From assembly GCF_023078275.1 (NCBI RefSeq), contig NC_062983.1:3651001-3715000 (forward strand): a stretch of 64,000 nucleotides of DNA. Direction: 5' to 3'. The first letter of the stretch is position 1. Each line of letters opens with the position of its first letter. Source of the DNA: Leguminivora glycinivorella (Eukaryota > Arthropoda > Insecta > Lepidoptera > Tortricidae). A model generated the notes under the pieces. The model worked only from the letters and a program-made list of their open reading frames with translations. It had not been told where the DNA came from and searched no databases. A program made the position numbers and the translations under genes. This document shows positions 50,936-61,436 of this stretch, piece by piece.

Positions 50936-51130
50936 GGGTGTTATAAGTTTGACGTGTCTGTCTGTATGTCTGTCTGTCTGTGACATCGTAGCTCCCGAAC
51001 GGATGAACCGATTTCGATTATTTTTTTTTTGTTTGAAAGCTGAGTAAGTCTGGAGTGTTCTTAGAAATGTTTCATGAAAATCGGTCCACTATGTCGCGGT
51101 TGCAGGTTTTTTCATAATGTTAACTTTGTG
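50936..51130 (+). repeat. Dispersed repeat (CTGTCTGTCTGTGACATCGTAG)
   Basis: GGGGTGTTATAAGTTTGACG, CATCGTAGCTCCCGAACGGA, GAAAGCTGAGTAAGTCTGG, CATGAAAATCGGTCCACTA. Continuous with the preceding 430-bp repeat, so the two may form one family. Confidence 0.6.
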
Positions 51131-51353
51131 GTTAGATTTTTAATTATTGATTTTGTTTGGAAGTATTTTCTATTTTTAAAATTTTACCCTTAATTATGAT
51201 AATTTAACTTTAACTTTTACATATAAAATTTTTAATTTTATGAAATAATGAATAGAATATGAGCTAAGAACTGCTACTCTAATTGAAACAATAAAAATCT
51301 TGCTTAGGATTAATCATATGCTTGCAATATTTGAGAAAAATTATAATTACTTG
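51131..51353. other. No recognised feature
   Basis: Very AT-rich. Confidence 0.3.
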
Positions 51354-52149
51354 ATGAAATAAAACTATGAAAACGGATTAAATCGCGTAATTCGCGTATA
51401 ATTAATTTAAAATACATCCCGACGTTTCGAACTCTTTACAGCGTTCGTGGTCAACGGGTGACTGAGGAAAAATTAAAATGTGCAAAAGCTACCCACATAC
51501 AAATAGTAGTAGTAGTAGTTATAGTTTGTGTTGTATGGTGTTGGACATTTGCAGTTTGTTCTTTGTCAATTTTGTGTAGATTAATTGGTTAATTCAATTC
51601 ATTCGTGTGATATATATAAGTAATTTTATGTATAAATAATATGTACTATTATCTGAGTAAAGGGACTAATAACTACTTATGTCAAGAGATCTTCAATTTC
51701 ATTATAGCTTTTATCTTTAAGCCACTTTATTAGCATTATCTTACATTATTTAAGCCTCACAGGGTAAATGTTAATAATTTTATTTACCATGTTATACAAC
51801 CTTGTTGATTGGGCAGAATACTGTCTTTTTGCATATGCTGTGTTACTGATAGTTACGGGAACTACATTAGGTTTTCTACGCGAAGTTATAGGAATGTTTT
51901 TATATGTAGTATTTTTATGTTTTTTTTTAAATTACATTTAGAACGTACAGTTTTCTTACTGTTAGCAAGTCACAGGTTTCATAAAGTTCAGATGTAGGAA
52001 AGGTGAACGGCTTAGTGTACATGACCTTTATAAGAGCCCTCTGAGCCCTTTCAAGTTCAAGGAACTTAGTCTTTGTGGCCCCACCCCAGATAGGTATACA
52101 ATATGTGAGATTATACGCGATTTAATCCGTTTTCATAGTTTTATTTCAT
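51354..52149. mobile_element. Inverted-repeat-bounded element enclosing a LINE fragment
   Basis: ATGAAATAAAACTATGAAAA and CGGATTAAATCGCGTA from 51354 are repeated as inverse complement ending at 52149, about 36 bp; the left arm carries an extra 9-base ATTCGCGTA. Next to the left end is ACATCCCGACGTTTCGAACT, a word I know from moth repeats (also at 11620). No target duplication was found. Confidence 0.6.
51930..52105 (-). pseudogene. CR1/Jockey-type LINE C-terminal coding relic
   Basis: Minus strand reads CIPIWGGATKTKFLELERAQ, RALIKVMYTKPFTFPTSELY, ETCDLLTVRKLYVL. The xWGG..K..L..LQ/ERAQR and DLLxVRKLY pattern is the region after RT in CR1/Jockey LINEs. The upstream RT is absent from this strand, so only the tail survives, inside the inverted-repeat element. 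Confidence 0.8.
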
Positions 52150-52361
52150 GAGTAACTATCGCGGTAACCGAAGTCAATATTATATAATTACTTCATTTAA
52201 TTGTACCTATACACAAATATTTGGCTTCAAATACTATTTTTATGCCTTTTTGTTTAATTGTACTTTTCAATCGAACGCTTCAGTCAAATGATTCACTGCA
52301 AATGGTGAAAACACAGAAAAGGAATAACTACCACAAATATCACGAACATAAAACCAGCTGG
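52150..52361. other. No recognised feature
   Basis: AT-rich, no recognised frame or repeat. Confidence 0.3.
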
Positions 52362-52490
52362 TCTAGCCAAATAACAATCGTTGACGCTAGACGCCTATCG
52401 AAACGCAGTCTGGCTCTGTCGCGCCAATACGGATGAGCAATAGAGATGGTTATAGCTAGCTACGATAACGATATTATTGTGAGCGTTTGT
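52362..52490. mobile_element. MITE fragment (GTCTGGCTCTGTCGCGCC family)
   Basis: ACGCTAGACGCCTATCGAAA, CGCAGTCTGGCTCTGTCGCG, CCAATACGGATGAGCAATAG. The ends have diverged. Confidence 0.6.
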
Positions 52491-53564
52491 GCATATACGT
52501 GATCAAGCCTAGTCCGCTCAAATAGCGAAGCTTTTAAAAACGCTCCCACAAAAGTCCTTCTGCGCACTTGTCAACTGCCGCCGTTCGCCCTTTGAATTTT
52601 TAACGAACGCCCCTCTTTTCCAAATTGAAAAAAAAAAATCGCCTCGCATAAATTCACCACTGACTGAGCGAGATTTGTTCCCTTCTTGGAGCCATTTCTG
52701 TTTTTACTTTTTGATGTGGTTTGAAATTTAAAACTTTACCAGAAATACACCCTGTTTTTATTGAATTCCGTTAACTTTAAGGGAAGATTTTTTAGATCAA
52801 ATACAATTACTTTCTCTAAGAAACTAGCGTTTGCGCTCTTTCGGTTATCGAGTTATTAAAAAAATAAAGATAGTCTAGATTTCATTACTTTTTAGAGATA
52901 AACAAGCAGTTCCATCGAGACTTGCCTAATTTTTTACAAAATGTTTTTAGTGGGATATTTTTTACCGTATACCGTAGGAGATTCTCGCAACGAGTTTATC
53001 GAATGCGATGCTTAGTTGCGCTTATGTTTACGTTGATTCATTCACACGGACACACTGGTTTCTCGTATAAGTTGTGTTTGTGACTACATATTTGATTTTC
53101 ATACGTTGTGAATAGTCGCAGTGTGAACGTCGATGCGATGAGAACGATATGGACATGTGTACCTATTTCTAGCTTAAGTCTCATTTTGGAGCACTGATGC
53201 GATGGAGTAAGTAAGCGAATTAAGAATGATCCTTTATTTCTATCACAGAATCTATCCCTTGTTCCCTTCTTGTTTCTTTACCGAAAAAGTTTCGTACCCC
53301 GAGGTTACCTTTAAGTTTGACATGCAAATTACTACTTTGATAAATTACGAAGGCTCGCAATTATGAAGGAAGGAATGCGGGATTTCATTTTACCGCCTTT
53401 TATTTAGTCGGGGACATAAATAGAGTTGATTTGGTGTTTAGGCGTCCTTTTGTTTTGTTAACGAGAATTGGAGAACTACGGTTGTTTTGGCTTTTTTTGG
53501 GGGTTTAATTGTTAAACGCAGAAAGGTGTTACTAGAATGGGGCTATTTTTGTTTAATGTCATTT
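52491..53564. other. No recognised feature
   Basis: Unassigned. No coding frame above background. Confidence 0.35.
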
Positions 53565-53822
53565 AGGGGCATTTTCAAAATTTGGGACACCCCAATTAGC
53601 GTCAGTTGTTAACAAAAATTAATTCACTGTCACTTTTGTGACGATATTCAAACATTAAATTTCTATGAAAATATTGTTTTTTTTGTTAATTACATAAACT
53701 TTAAGCAATAATCTACATTCAGAATGTGAAAATAGTAAGTTTTTATACAGATTTTATGCTTAATTTTTATCACAAAGCTGATAGAGAGTAATTGGGGGGT
53801 CCCAAATTTTGAAAATGACCTT
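53565..53822. mobile_element. MITE (GCATTTTCAAAATTTGGGAC ends)
   Basis: AGGGGCATTTTCAAAATTTG, GGACACCCC at the left and GGGGGGTCCC, AAATTTTGAAAATGACCT at the right. 258 bp, non-coding. Confidence 0.75.
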
Positions 53823-53934
53823 AGAGATGATTATATATCTAGATTTTAAATGTTATTGAAGAATTTTTATCTGTTTGAATTTTCTCCGTTATAGTTTTTC
53901 TTATCTCTTTATTGTGGTGGTATTTAACAAGTAA

Positions 53935-54085
53935 CAAGGTGTTGCGAGCTGGAATCGGACCAGCGTACTCAGTTTACCAGACGGATGACTTAACCACTCG
54001 GCCATAGCCAAGGCAAGGGTCGAAATTTTCAAGTAGATACATGACATTTCCGAAGGCTCCTTGGTCACTTTTTCTTTGTATAATA
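53935..54085 (-). repeat. tRNA-derived SINE
   Basis: Minus strand: ATACAAAGAAAAAGTGACCA, AGGAGCCTTCGG, then a tRNA-like body TGGCTATGGCCGAGTGGTTA with A-box TGGCCGAGTGG and B-box-like GGTCCGATTCC in a GCTGG/CCAGC T arm. Acceptor strands do not pair, so it is not a tRNA gene. The tail continues to (TATC)-like bases near 53895. Confidence 0.7.
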
Positions 54086-54399
54086 TATTTTTTTAATTTT
54101 TATTCCATGAAAATAATTTAATTTTTACAAGGTATTTTATATCCATGAAATGAGGATAGTGATAGAGATATAAGCGTTTCGTTTTTATTTTATATAGCCC
54201 CAATGTGGCTTAAAAAAGAATTAGTACACTAAGCCTAGTTTGTGTTAGTGTTAATGTTTCTGCTGGGTACCTACAGCTGCGTTCGTGGCCTACAAAGTGG
54301 TCTCGCTGAAAGGTCAGAGCTGACCCCTGGGTCAGCATTTATGCTGACGCGGAACCACTTCGAGGGAAACCCGTCATCATTTTTTTAAATATTATTTTT
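54086..54399. other. No recognised feature
   Basis: Contains GTGGTCTCGCTGAAAGGTCA and CAGCATTTATGCTG, a small palindrome. Unassigned. Confidence 0.3.
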
Positions 54400-54800
54400 A
54401 TAATTTTGACTTTCGTTCCGGAGGTCGCGGGTTCGAACCCCGGCTCGCACCAATAAGTTTTTCAGAATTTATGTGCGAAATGTCATTAGATATTTTCCAG
54501 TCGCTTTTCGGTGAAGGAAAACATCGTGAGGAAACAAGACTAATTCCAATAAGGATTTAATTTATAATATAGTTTACCCTTCGGGTTGGAAGGTCAGATA
54601 AAAAAAAAAACGTTTATTCAGAACGTAAAGCTTAACCCTATTACATATCTTCTGCCAAACCACTTTGTGGTTTGTTGGCAGACGAGGCTCGCATACCATG
54701 CACTTATCAAGCTAACAACCTGCTGTCTGTCGATGGTTGTCGCTTTCATAAAAACTAGTACCTACGCCAAATCTTGGGATTATTTGTAAAAGCGAGCCCC
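54400..54800 (+). repeat. tRNA-derived SINE with internal A10 stretch
   Basis: GAGGTCGCGGGTTCGAACCC (B-box GGTTCGAACCC), CGGCTCGCACCAATAAG, AGTCGCTTTTCGGTGAAGGA, AAACATCGTGAGGAAAC, then TTTACCCTTCGGGTTGG, GGTCAGATA. After the A run come AAAACTAGTACCTACGCC and GAGGATGATGATT. This is a widespread lepidopteran retroposon. The segmental duplication starts inside it. Confidence 0.7.
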
Positions 54801-54904
54801 ATGAGGATGATGATTATTTTTATAATTTAAAATTAATGTAATAATTATGTACTCTTATGTAGATAATTATGTGTTTACTACGAATAAACTATTGAATCTT
54901 GAAT

Positions 54905-55045
54905 CTTAAATCCTATAGTTACCCTTCGGGTTGGAACGTCATTGGCAGTCGCTTTCGTAAAACTAGTGTCTACGCAAAATCTTGGTTGTCAAAGCACACC
55001 CCAGACTCCCACGAGCCGCGGCAAACTGGCGCAAGGAAGGTGATG
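54905..55045 (+). repeat. SINE 3' part
   Basis: TTACCCTTCGGGTTGGAACG, TTGGCAGTCGCTTTCGTAAA, ACTAGTGTCTACGCAAAATC, CAGACTCCCACGAGCCGCGG, GCAAGGAAGGTGATGATG. Same family as 54400-54800; copy 2 is at 60521-60652. Confidence 0.65.
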
Positions 55046-55429
55046 ATGTGACTTTATAACCATAGATTAAATATAGGAAAATCATACCATCCCATACATT
55101 AAAATGCGACCGCCTAAGAACGCGCATACACTACACCACACATAGATGGCGCCACAAAAAATGTAGCTTTCGATTATACTTCGACGACAACAACATACAA
55201 GGCGAAATCTGCGTTTTTTTTGTAGCAGATAGGACCTTGTACGTTGGTGGGTAAGGTGCAATTTTCTGAAAAAAAAATTGCAGGTTGTACCTTATATATG
55301 TTGTTGTCGTCGACTTGTAGATGGCGTTAAGTGTCACTTTTGACATAGATTTATAGCTCGAAAGTGACACTTAACACCAATCTACAAACAAGACACTAGC
55401 CACTACCAGCCAAATAGCACTAGACCCTA

Positions 55430-55740
55430 CTCATAGTGTTGTGTTCCTGCCGGTGAGTAAGGCTGCCAGAGCTCAACGAGGGTGCGGTGTGCTGATGACG
55501 GGAGGACTTACGGAACTAACTTGTTCCATTTATTGTCCTTTGAGTCGTCGGCAATCCGAACCCTCCTTAGAACTTGTACATTCCTTTTTGCTGTGTACTT
55601 AACACAGCAAAAGGGAATGTACAAGTTTCTAATAGGGTGGCAACGCGCTTGTGAGTTGCAGCCGTCCATATTAGGTTACGGTGACCGCTTTACATCAGGC
55701 GGGCCGTATGCTTGTTTGCCACCGACGTAGTATAAAAAAA
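55430..55740 (+). repeat. LINE 3' end with hairpin
   Basis: TGTTGTGTTCCTGCCGGTGA, AGAGCTCAACGAGGGTGCGG, GGCAACGCGCTTGTGAG, GGGCCGTATGCTTGTTTGCC, A-rich end. It contains a perfect hairpin at 55572-55626. Confidence 0.7.
55572..55626. repeat. Hairpin, about 24-bp arms
   Basis: ACTTGTACATTCCTTTTTGC, TGTGT and the inverse ACACAGCAAAAGGGAATGTA, CAAGT around a loop of about 5 bases. The related copies at 7260 and 43520 contain only one arm (ACAAGTTTCTAATG context), so this is a local inverted duplication; it is also in copy 2 (about 61194-61247). Confidence 0.75.
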
Positions 55741-55804
55741 AAAGACATTTTTTGTGGCGCCATCTAAGTGTGGTGTAGAGTATGCAAGTTCTTAGGTGGT
55801 CGCA

Positions 55805-56055
55805 ATTTAATGTTGGGCGGGACATGTTGCTAGGCAGAGTTATGGCAGGTGGACTAAAATATTAACGGAGTGGTGGCCGCTAACAAATGTAAGGAATGCC
55901 TGGCATCCGTTGGCTCGTTGGGTCGATGACATCCAGAAAATAGCGGGTCACATCTGGATGAGACTAGCTCAGGACAGGGACAAGTGGCGTACTAGAAGAG
56001 AGGCCTGTGCTCAGCAGTGGGCGATAAAGGGCTGATATGATGATGATGATGATGT
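55805..56055 (+). pseudogene. RTE-like LINE C-terminal relic with (GATGAT)n tail
   Basis: Reads KWWPLTNVRNAWHPLARWVD, DIQKIAGHIWMRLAQDRDKW, RTRREACAQQWAIKG, stop, then GATATGATGATGATGATGAT. Upstream part is frameshifted. Copy 2 lies at 61420-61675. Confidence 0.75.
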
Positions 56056-56639
56056 ATGATATTAATGTATGGGAAAAACATGTATGTAAAATACCTACAA
56101 AGTTTGTAATATGAATAGCAAATTATAAAACTATTATGGTTAATACTATTTAATACTAGATTAAGTATCTTCTATTATTATTTTTACCCATACGAACTTT
56201 AATAGAAATGCAAATTGTAATATGACGATTGTGACGTGTAAATTATTATTTATGAATAAATGATTGATTAATTGATGGTATGATCTTCTTATATTTAATT
56301 TAAGTTATAACGCAAAACTGGGCTAAGTATTTCTATGCGAAACAAACAGCATTCACACACGTAAACGCACTGACAGTTTACTTTACCGGTTGAAAATGAG
56401 CCTCACACAGTCACGGACTCAAAAGCTCGTTCTAAATTCAAAAACCGCGCCGAATCGAACCGAATTCAGGCAGTAATGGCCATAGACATAGATAAAAATA
56501 TAGACGGTTGATTTTAAGTAGGATCTGAATAACCTAATGCGGCATAACAATACTCTACTTCATTTTCAATCAGTACCTCGGTGCCTCTTTTTGTCTATAA
56601 CATCTCAATATTCAATATTAATAAGAATTTAGAAGTAGC

Positions 56640-57015
56640 TACTCGAAGCCGACGAGCGTGGTAAAAAGCCTCAAGGAAGGGAACGTTATGAAAGTGCGTG
56701 AAGCGAAAGTGGTTTTTCAGGATTTTCGCAAATTAATATCCGTGATCTCTGCCTACCCATCTAGGAAACAGACGTGATTTTATGTATGTATGTCTATATG
56801 AAGAATTTCACTACCCCCTTTCTTCCCGTGGGTGTAGAAGACAACTATGGGATATGGATTAAATTGTGGAGTGGGCAATGGGCTGGCAACTTGTCACTGC
56901 AATGTCACAATTATTCAATCAACCCCTTAATTGCCAAGAATGGCTCTGAAACTTGAGTAGTTCCATGTCCTCTGCCTACTCCTTTATGAGATACAGGCGT
57001 GATTGTATGTACTTA
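56640..57015 (+). repeat. Two LINE 3' UTR copies in tandem
   Basis: 56640-56785: CTCGAAGCCGACGAGCGTGG, AACGTTATGAAAGTGCGTGA, TGATCTCTGCCTACCCATCT, ACGTGATTTTATGTATGTAT. 56790-57015: CCCCTTTCTTCCCGTGGGTG, CTTGTCACTGCAATGTCACA, CTACTCCTTTATGAGATACA, GGCGTGATTGTATGTAC. Both end in the ATGT-type tail. Confidence 0.6.
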
Positions 57016-57054
57016 CGTATATGTGTATCTCAATATTTTTGGTGACCATGTGCC

Positions 57055-57198
57055 GTAGCCGAATGGCATTTCTGCGACGCGAAACGAAAACGAAACGCCG
57101 CGAAAGGTAGTCTGGCTCTGTCGCGCCAATACGCAAGAGCAATAGAGATAGATATCTACGAGCGTTTCGTTTCGTGTGCATTTGTGCCATTCGGCTAC
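57055..57198. mobile_element. MITE (GTAGCCGAATGGCA), complete
   Basis: Terminal repeats GTAGCCGAATGGCA (57055-57068) and TGCCATTCGGCTAC (57185-57198). Core GTAGTCTGGCTCTGTCGCGC, CAATACGCAAGAGCAATAGA. Inner GCGAAACGAAAACGAAACG pairs with CGTTTCGTTTCG. The best copy of the family here; its duplicate is 63132-63275. Confidence 0.85.
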
Positions 57199-57473
57199 TC
57201 AGCTAATCAGTCGTCAGTCATATATTGTCGTAATCGAAAACTGGTGCCATGATGACGTCACATTCTCGTCATCTACAGGTTTCTAAAATCTATGGGTATG
57301 GCGACGCGAAATCAACAGATTTGGCCTAATTTGCCAGTCCGTCTGGTCGCACGTCAACGCAAACGTTTATCCACGGAGCAGTTGCTATTGGAAGAGAGTT
57401 GAGGACTCGTAGACGCACTTTTCTAACAGACTATATGCTGAACTGTTCAAATACTGTAATAATATTCCCAATT

Positions 57474-57740
57474 CAATATAAATTTAAACTAGCTGTACTA
57501 AAGGAAAAATATCACTAGGTATGTTAATAAACTAAAAGTAAACCGTAGCGTGCAACCCAACAAATGATATTGTGCCGAAAGTGAGGGTAGTTTCGCACCA
57601 CCCCTGCCGCCGCCGACCCCCGCGTCGAGTCAACGGTCGCAGGCGGCCCGCAGTCTGCGTTGGGATACCACCGGAATCGCGCGTGCTCAATGAAAATGCT
57701 TCTCGTTACGGAGCGAAACATGTCGAGCGATCTGCGACAA
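57474..57740. repeat. Block present only in duplicate copy 1
   Basis: Copy 2 has about 20 bases (near 63540-63560) where copy 1 has about 290. The block is GC-rich in the middle (GCCGCCGCCGACCCCCGCGT) and contains ACGTGAGTTACCCGATTTG, shared with the repeat at 16787-16980. A 76-codon plus frame (57572-57802) is basic and low complexity; I do not call it a gene. Confidence 0.6.
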
Positions 57741-58206
57741 TTTTACGTGAGTTACCCGATTTGTTAATTATTACGTTTACAGATGAATGCCTACGCATTT
57801 AAATTTTACAATATTATTGTCTTTCACACAAAAATTACCTATTTATACTACTTATAATCCAAACGAGGGGTTAAAGAGGTCCGGTATCAGGCCTACGTCA
57901 CTCGCTCGCGGTCGCGCGTTAAGACGATACGGTAGGGGTCAATTCTCCATACAAAGTAGAGTGAATAGGCTATTACTGAATCGGTGAGCTCCATCTTAGA
58001 CTCTGTCTTCACTTCCCATCAGGTGTGACTAGGGTCAATCGCCGATCAGTCCATAAAAAAAACAAAAAACAAACGCTCTCGACTATTTCCTCCCTGGTTT
58101 TTGAAGATAGAGCAATGATTTTTTTCAACACAGATTGTTATTATTTTTATCTGTGACGGACCTTTTTGATTTTTTTGATATTCTGCTTTTTAAAGACTCT
58201 AGAGCC

Positions 58207-58905
58207 AATCAAAAATTTACAAAAACGGCCTTTTTCATTGTGGCGCAAAAAAAGGTGTGATACTCAAGATTGGTAACAATTAACAAAAAAAGCTAAACGG
58301 TCCGACATAGATTATTTCATTGTTATTCAGATTCTCAAATTTCGTTCCAATTGATTAAGTTTTGAAGGAGGAAAGAGTCGAGAGCGGAACCTCGATTTTA
58401 AAGATTTTTTTGAAATATCTTTTGACTGAGTTGTTCTTAATGGACAATTTTTTTTCGATAAATCTAGTTAATAACACTTATATATTTAACTAAAATTCCG
58501 AAGTCGAAAGGGGGGCTCCTTTCCATTTTAGCATTTTCGCTGCCGTATCCTCTTAAGTACCTACCCGCTAGCAGTTGCGTCGAGGTAACAAGTGGCCAAG
58601 GGGCGCCACGCGCCCGCCTGCGTAGTCGCGTGGCACGTACCTACTATTCCTCTGAGATTTACGTAGTAACTTATTAGTATTAGTTAAATAAAGTAGGTAT
58701 TCGTCGTTTTGCGGGCAAGTGAAGGATCTGTTACGTTAGTAACATTAATAATCTGTGTTTGTATATCAAACAAGCGAGTTATATTAGAGACGTTCTTTTC
58801 CGTATGTGTACCAGCCAATATGAGATATTCATAGAAATGTTCACCTCATGTTTATACAATTGAGTTATATTTTATTTTTGTCTGTCTTTGGCATCATAGC
58901 TTTTA
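58207..58905. other. No recognised feature
   Basis: 58560-58640 is CpG-rich (GGGGCGCCACGCGCCCGCCT). Otherwise AT-rich, unassigned. Whether it is inside the duplication cannot be judged. Confidence 0.35.
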
Positions 58906-58907
58906 GG

Positions 58908-59050
58908 CTCAGCCACGACATTGGTCTAAGCGCGACAGCGGTGAGCGGCCGCCATATATTGGAGCGAGACACAGCGATGGGACTTTTCATTCGCACGGTG
59001 TATGGCTGCCGCTCACCGCTGCCGCGCTTAGACCAATGTCGTGGCTGGGC
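58908..59050. mobile_element. Hairpin MITE (CAGCCACGACATTGGTCTAA ends)
   Basis: CAGCCACGACATTGGTCTAA, GCGC (58910-58933) and its exact inverse 59024-59047, with inner CAGCGGTGAGCGGC and GCCGCTCACCGCTG. Outer bases GGCTC and GGGCC and nearby TTA on both sides fit a PIF/Harbinger-type MITE, tentatively. Confidence 0.8.
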
Positions 59051-59060
59051 CGTTAAACAG

Positions 59061-59793
59061 AATAAATTAATAGTTTAAAAAACACTATAAAACACGCTTT
59101 TATAAATGCACGTAAAAGCCAAAAATAAATTATGGATCGTTCAAGTTGTCTCTATTTGTGAGCTGAAGTTTAAAAACTATGTGCTTTTAATTATAATATT
59201 TGATTGTAAAAGCGTGGGGCGCTGGAACAGGAAAGACTTTTTGTATAATTTGCTGATAAATCAAATTATGCTATGTTACGGGAAGGAGGTTACACATACA
59301 CAGATTGACGCGCTAACTGGAGTTGCAGCATGACTAGTAGGTTCTACATTAAACAGTCAAATCAATTAAAAGTCAGTGTTCAAAGTAGGTACCAGTTTGT
59401 CGAACTCAGACAAAATATGCGCTAGTAGCGAGGAGAGTCGACAGTAATCAAAGTACAAAAGGGGAAAGTGTCTACAGTGACAGGATGCAGAGTTCTTGTT
59501 CGTGGACGAGATATCTTTGGTTCTCTTTGGTAACCCTTAGGCGGCATATGTAAACGTTATGTTCTCATGCAACTTCATTCGCCAGGAAGTTCGGATTAGT
59601 ATTTGTTTACAAGAAAGTCTTTCCTGTTCCAGCGCCCCACGCTTTTACAATCAAATATTATAATTAAAAGCACATAGTTTTTAAACTTCAGCTCACAAAT
59701 AGAGACAACTTGAACGATCCATAATTTATTTTTGGCTTTTACGTGCATTTATAAAAGCGTGTTTTATAGTGTTTTTTAAACTATTAATTTATT
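59061..59793. mobile_element. 733-bp inverted-repeat unit with 180-bp arms
   Basis: Left arm 59061-59240 (AATAAATTAATAGTTTAAAA to GGAACAGGAAAGACTTT) and right arm 59613-59793 are inverse complements with essentially no differences that I can find. Weaker pairing continues about 8 bases inward. The spacer of about 370 bases has no recognised content. It is either a fold-back transposon with long inverted ends or a local inverted duplication. It starts 11 bases after the preceding MITE. Confidence 0.85.
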
Positions 59794-60178
59794 TTATACT
59801 TTTTAGTCATTAATAATGAAATACTTTTAACATTTATACATAAATTTATTTCAAGTAGGCGGATTTTACATGCCATTTGTGGCTTAACGTGTACTTATTG
59901 CTAATTGCTACTTAATAATAACTAGCGGCTACCTTCTTATTACGGTATTATCATAAAAATGTTTATACCTAGTAAGTTATCCGTAAAAGATAGACAATAT
60001 AGACATGTGCCATCGCGGACTTTTTGAAGACATTAGAGAGACATACTTTCGCCATACATTGTTTTGAAGCTCTCAGCTAGTGGGATTTTGTTTGACTCGA
60101 TTAGAAAATATTGTCACATTTCAACTAATTCAAACAAAATTTAAGTATTTCTTTTTTGCCGAACCCCCCTTTATCCCC
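59794..60178. other. No recognised feature
   Basis: AT-rich. Joins the duplicated copy 2 at 60179 directly after GAACCCCCCTTTATCCCC. Confidence 0.35.
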
Positions 60179-60693
60179 TTTACCCTTCGGGTTGGAAGGT
60201 CAGATAAAAAAAAAAACGTTTATTCAGAACGTAAAGCTTAACCCTATTACATATCTTCTGCCAAACCACTTTGTGGTTTGTTGGCAGACGAGGCTCCCAT
60301 ACCATACACTTATCAAGCTAACAACCTGCTGTCTGTCGATGGTTGTCGCTTTCGTAAAAACTAGTACCTACGCTAAATCTTGGGATTATTTGTAAAAGCG
60401 GGCCCCATGAGGATGATGATTATTTTTATAATTTAAAATTAATGTAATAATTATGTACTCTTATGTAGATAATTATGTGTTTACTACGAATAAACTATTG
60501 AATCTTGAATCTTAAATCCTATAGTTACCCTTCGGGTTGGAACGTCATTGGCAGTCGCTTTCGTAAAACTAGTGTCTACGCAAAATCTTGGTTGTCAAAG
60601 CACACCCCAGACTCCCACGAGCCGCGGCAAACGGGCGCAAGGAAGGTGATGATGTGACTTAACCATAAATTAAATATAAGAAGATCATACCTT

Positions 60694-61436
60694 CCCATAC
60701 AATGCAACCGCCTAAGAACGCGCATACACTGCACCACACATAGATCGCGCCACCAAAAATGTGCTAAGCACAAGTTGTAGCTCTTTCTATAATACTTCGA
60801 CGACAACAACATACAAGGCGAAATCTGCGTTTTTTTTTGTAGCAGATAGGACCTTGTACGTTGGTGGGTAAGGTGCAATTTTCTGAAAAAAAAAAAAAAA
60901 AATTGCAGGTGTACCCTATACGTTGTTGTCGTCTACTTGTAGATGGCGTTAAGTGTCACTTTTGACATGGATTTATAGCTCGAAAGTGACACTTAACGCC
61001 AATCTACAAACAAGACACTAGCCACTACCAGCCAAATAGCACTAGACCCTACTCATAGTGTTGTGTTCCTGCCGGTGAGTAAGGCTGCCAGAGCTCAACG
61101 AGGGTGCGGTGTGCTGATGACGGGAGGACTTACGGAACTAACTTGTTCCGTTTATTGTCCTTTGAGTCGTCGGCAATCCGAACCCTCCTTAGAACTTGTA
61201 CATTCCTTTTTGCTGTGTACTTAACACAGCAAAGGGAATGTACAAGTTTCTAATAGGGTGGCAACGCGCTTGTGAGTTGCAGCCGTCCATAGGTTACGGT
61301 GACCGCTTTACATCAGGCGGGCCGTATGCTTGTTTGCCACCGACGTAGTATTAAAAAAAAAAGACATTTTTTGTGGCGCCATCTAAGTGTGGTGTAGAGT
61401 ATGCAAGTTCTTAGGTGGTCGCAATTTAATGTTGGG
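60694..61436. mobile_element. 70-bp-arm inverted element, copy 2
   Basis: Duplicate of 55091-55817. The left arm is more damaged (ATAGATCGCGCCACCAAAAA) and the internal A run is longer (60884-60901). Confidence 0.65.

Larger units (their letters stand above)
55091..55817. mobile_element. Element with 70-bp inverted ends, carrying nested repeats
   Basis: Left arm 55091-55163 (AATGCGACCGCCTAAGAACG, CACACATAGATGGCGCCACA) and right arm 55746-55817 (TGTGGCGCCATCTAAGTGTG, GTTCTTAGGTGGTCGCAATT) are inverse complements at high identity. Inside: a smaller inverted pair GTTAAGTGTCACTTT/AAAGTGACACTTAAC (55325-55375) and a LINE 3' end (55430-55740). No transposase. Confidence 0.7.
54573..58206. repeat. 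Duplicated segment, copy 1
   Basis: Collinear with 60179-64000 in direct orientation, about 5.6 kb apart at the start. Differences are scattered substitutions and short indels, plus the RTE insertion in copy 2 and a 270-bp block present only here. Both copies contain the same nested repeats. 56055-56640 and 57200-57470 hold nothing recognised. The right border with the sequence after 58206 cannot be set because copy 2 runs off the window. Confidence 0.92.

Noticed and set aside
53943..54008. Candidate tRNA gene on the minus strand (GGCCGAGTGG body)
   Set aside because: The T arm is good but acceptor strands do not pair, and the sequence continues into SINE-specific sequence.
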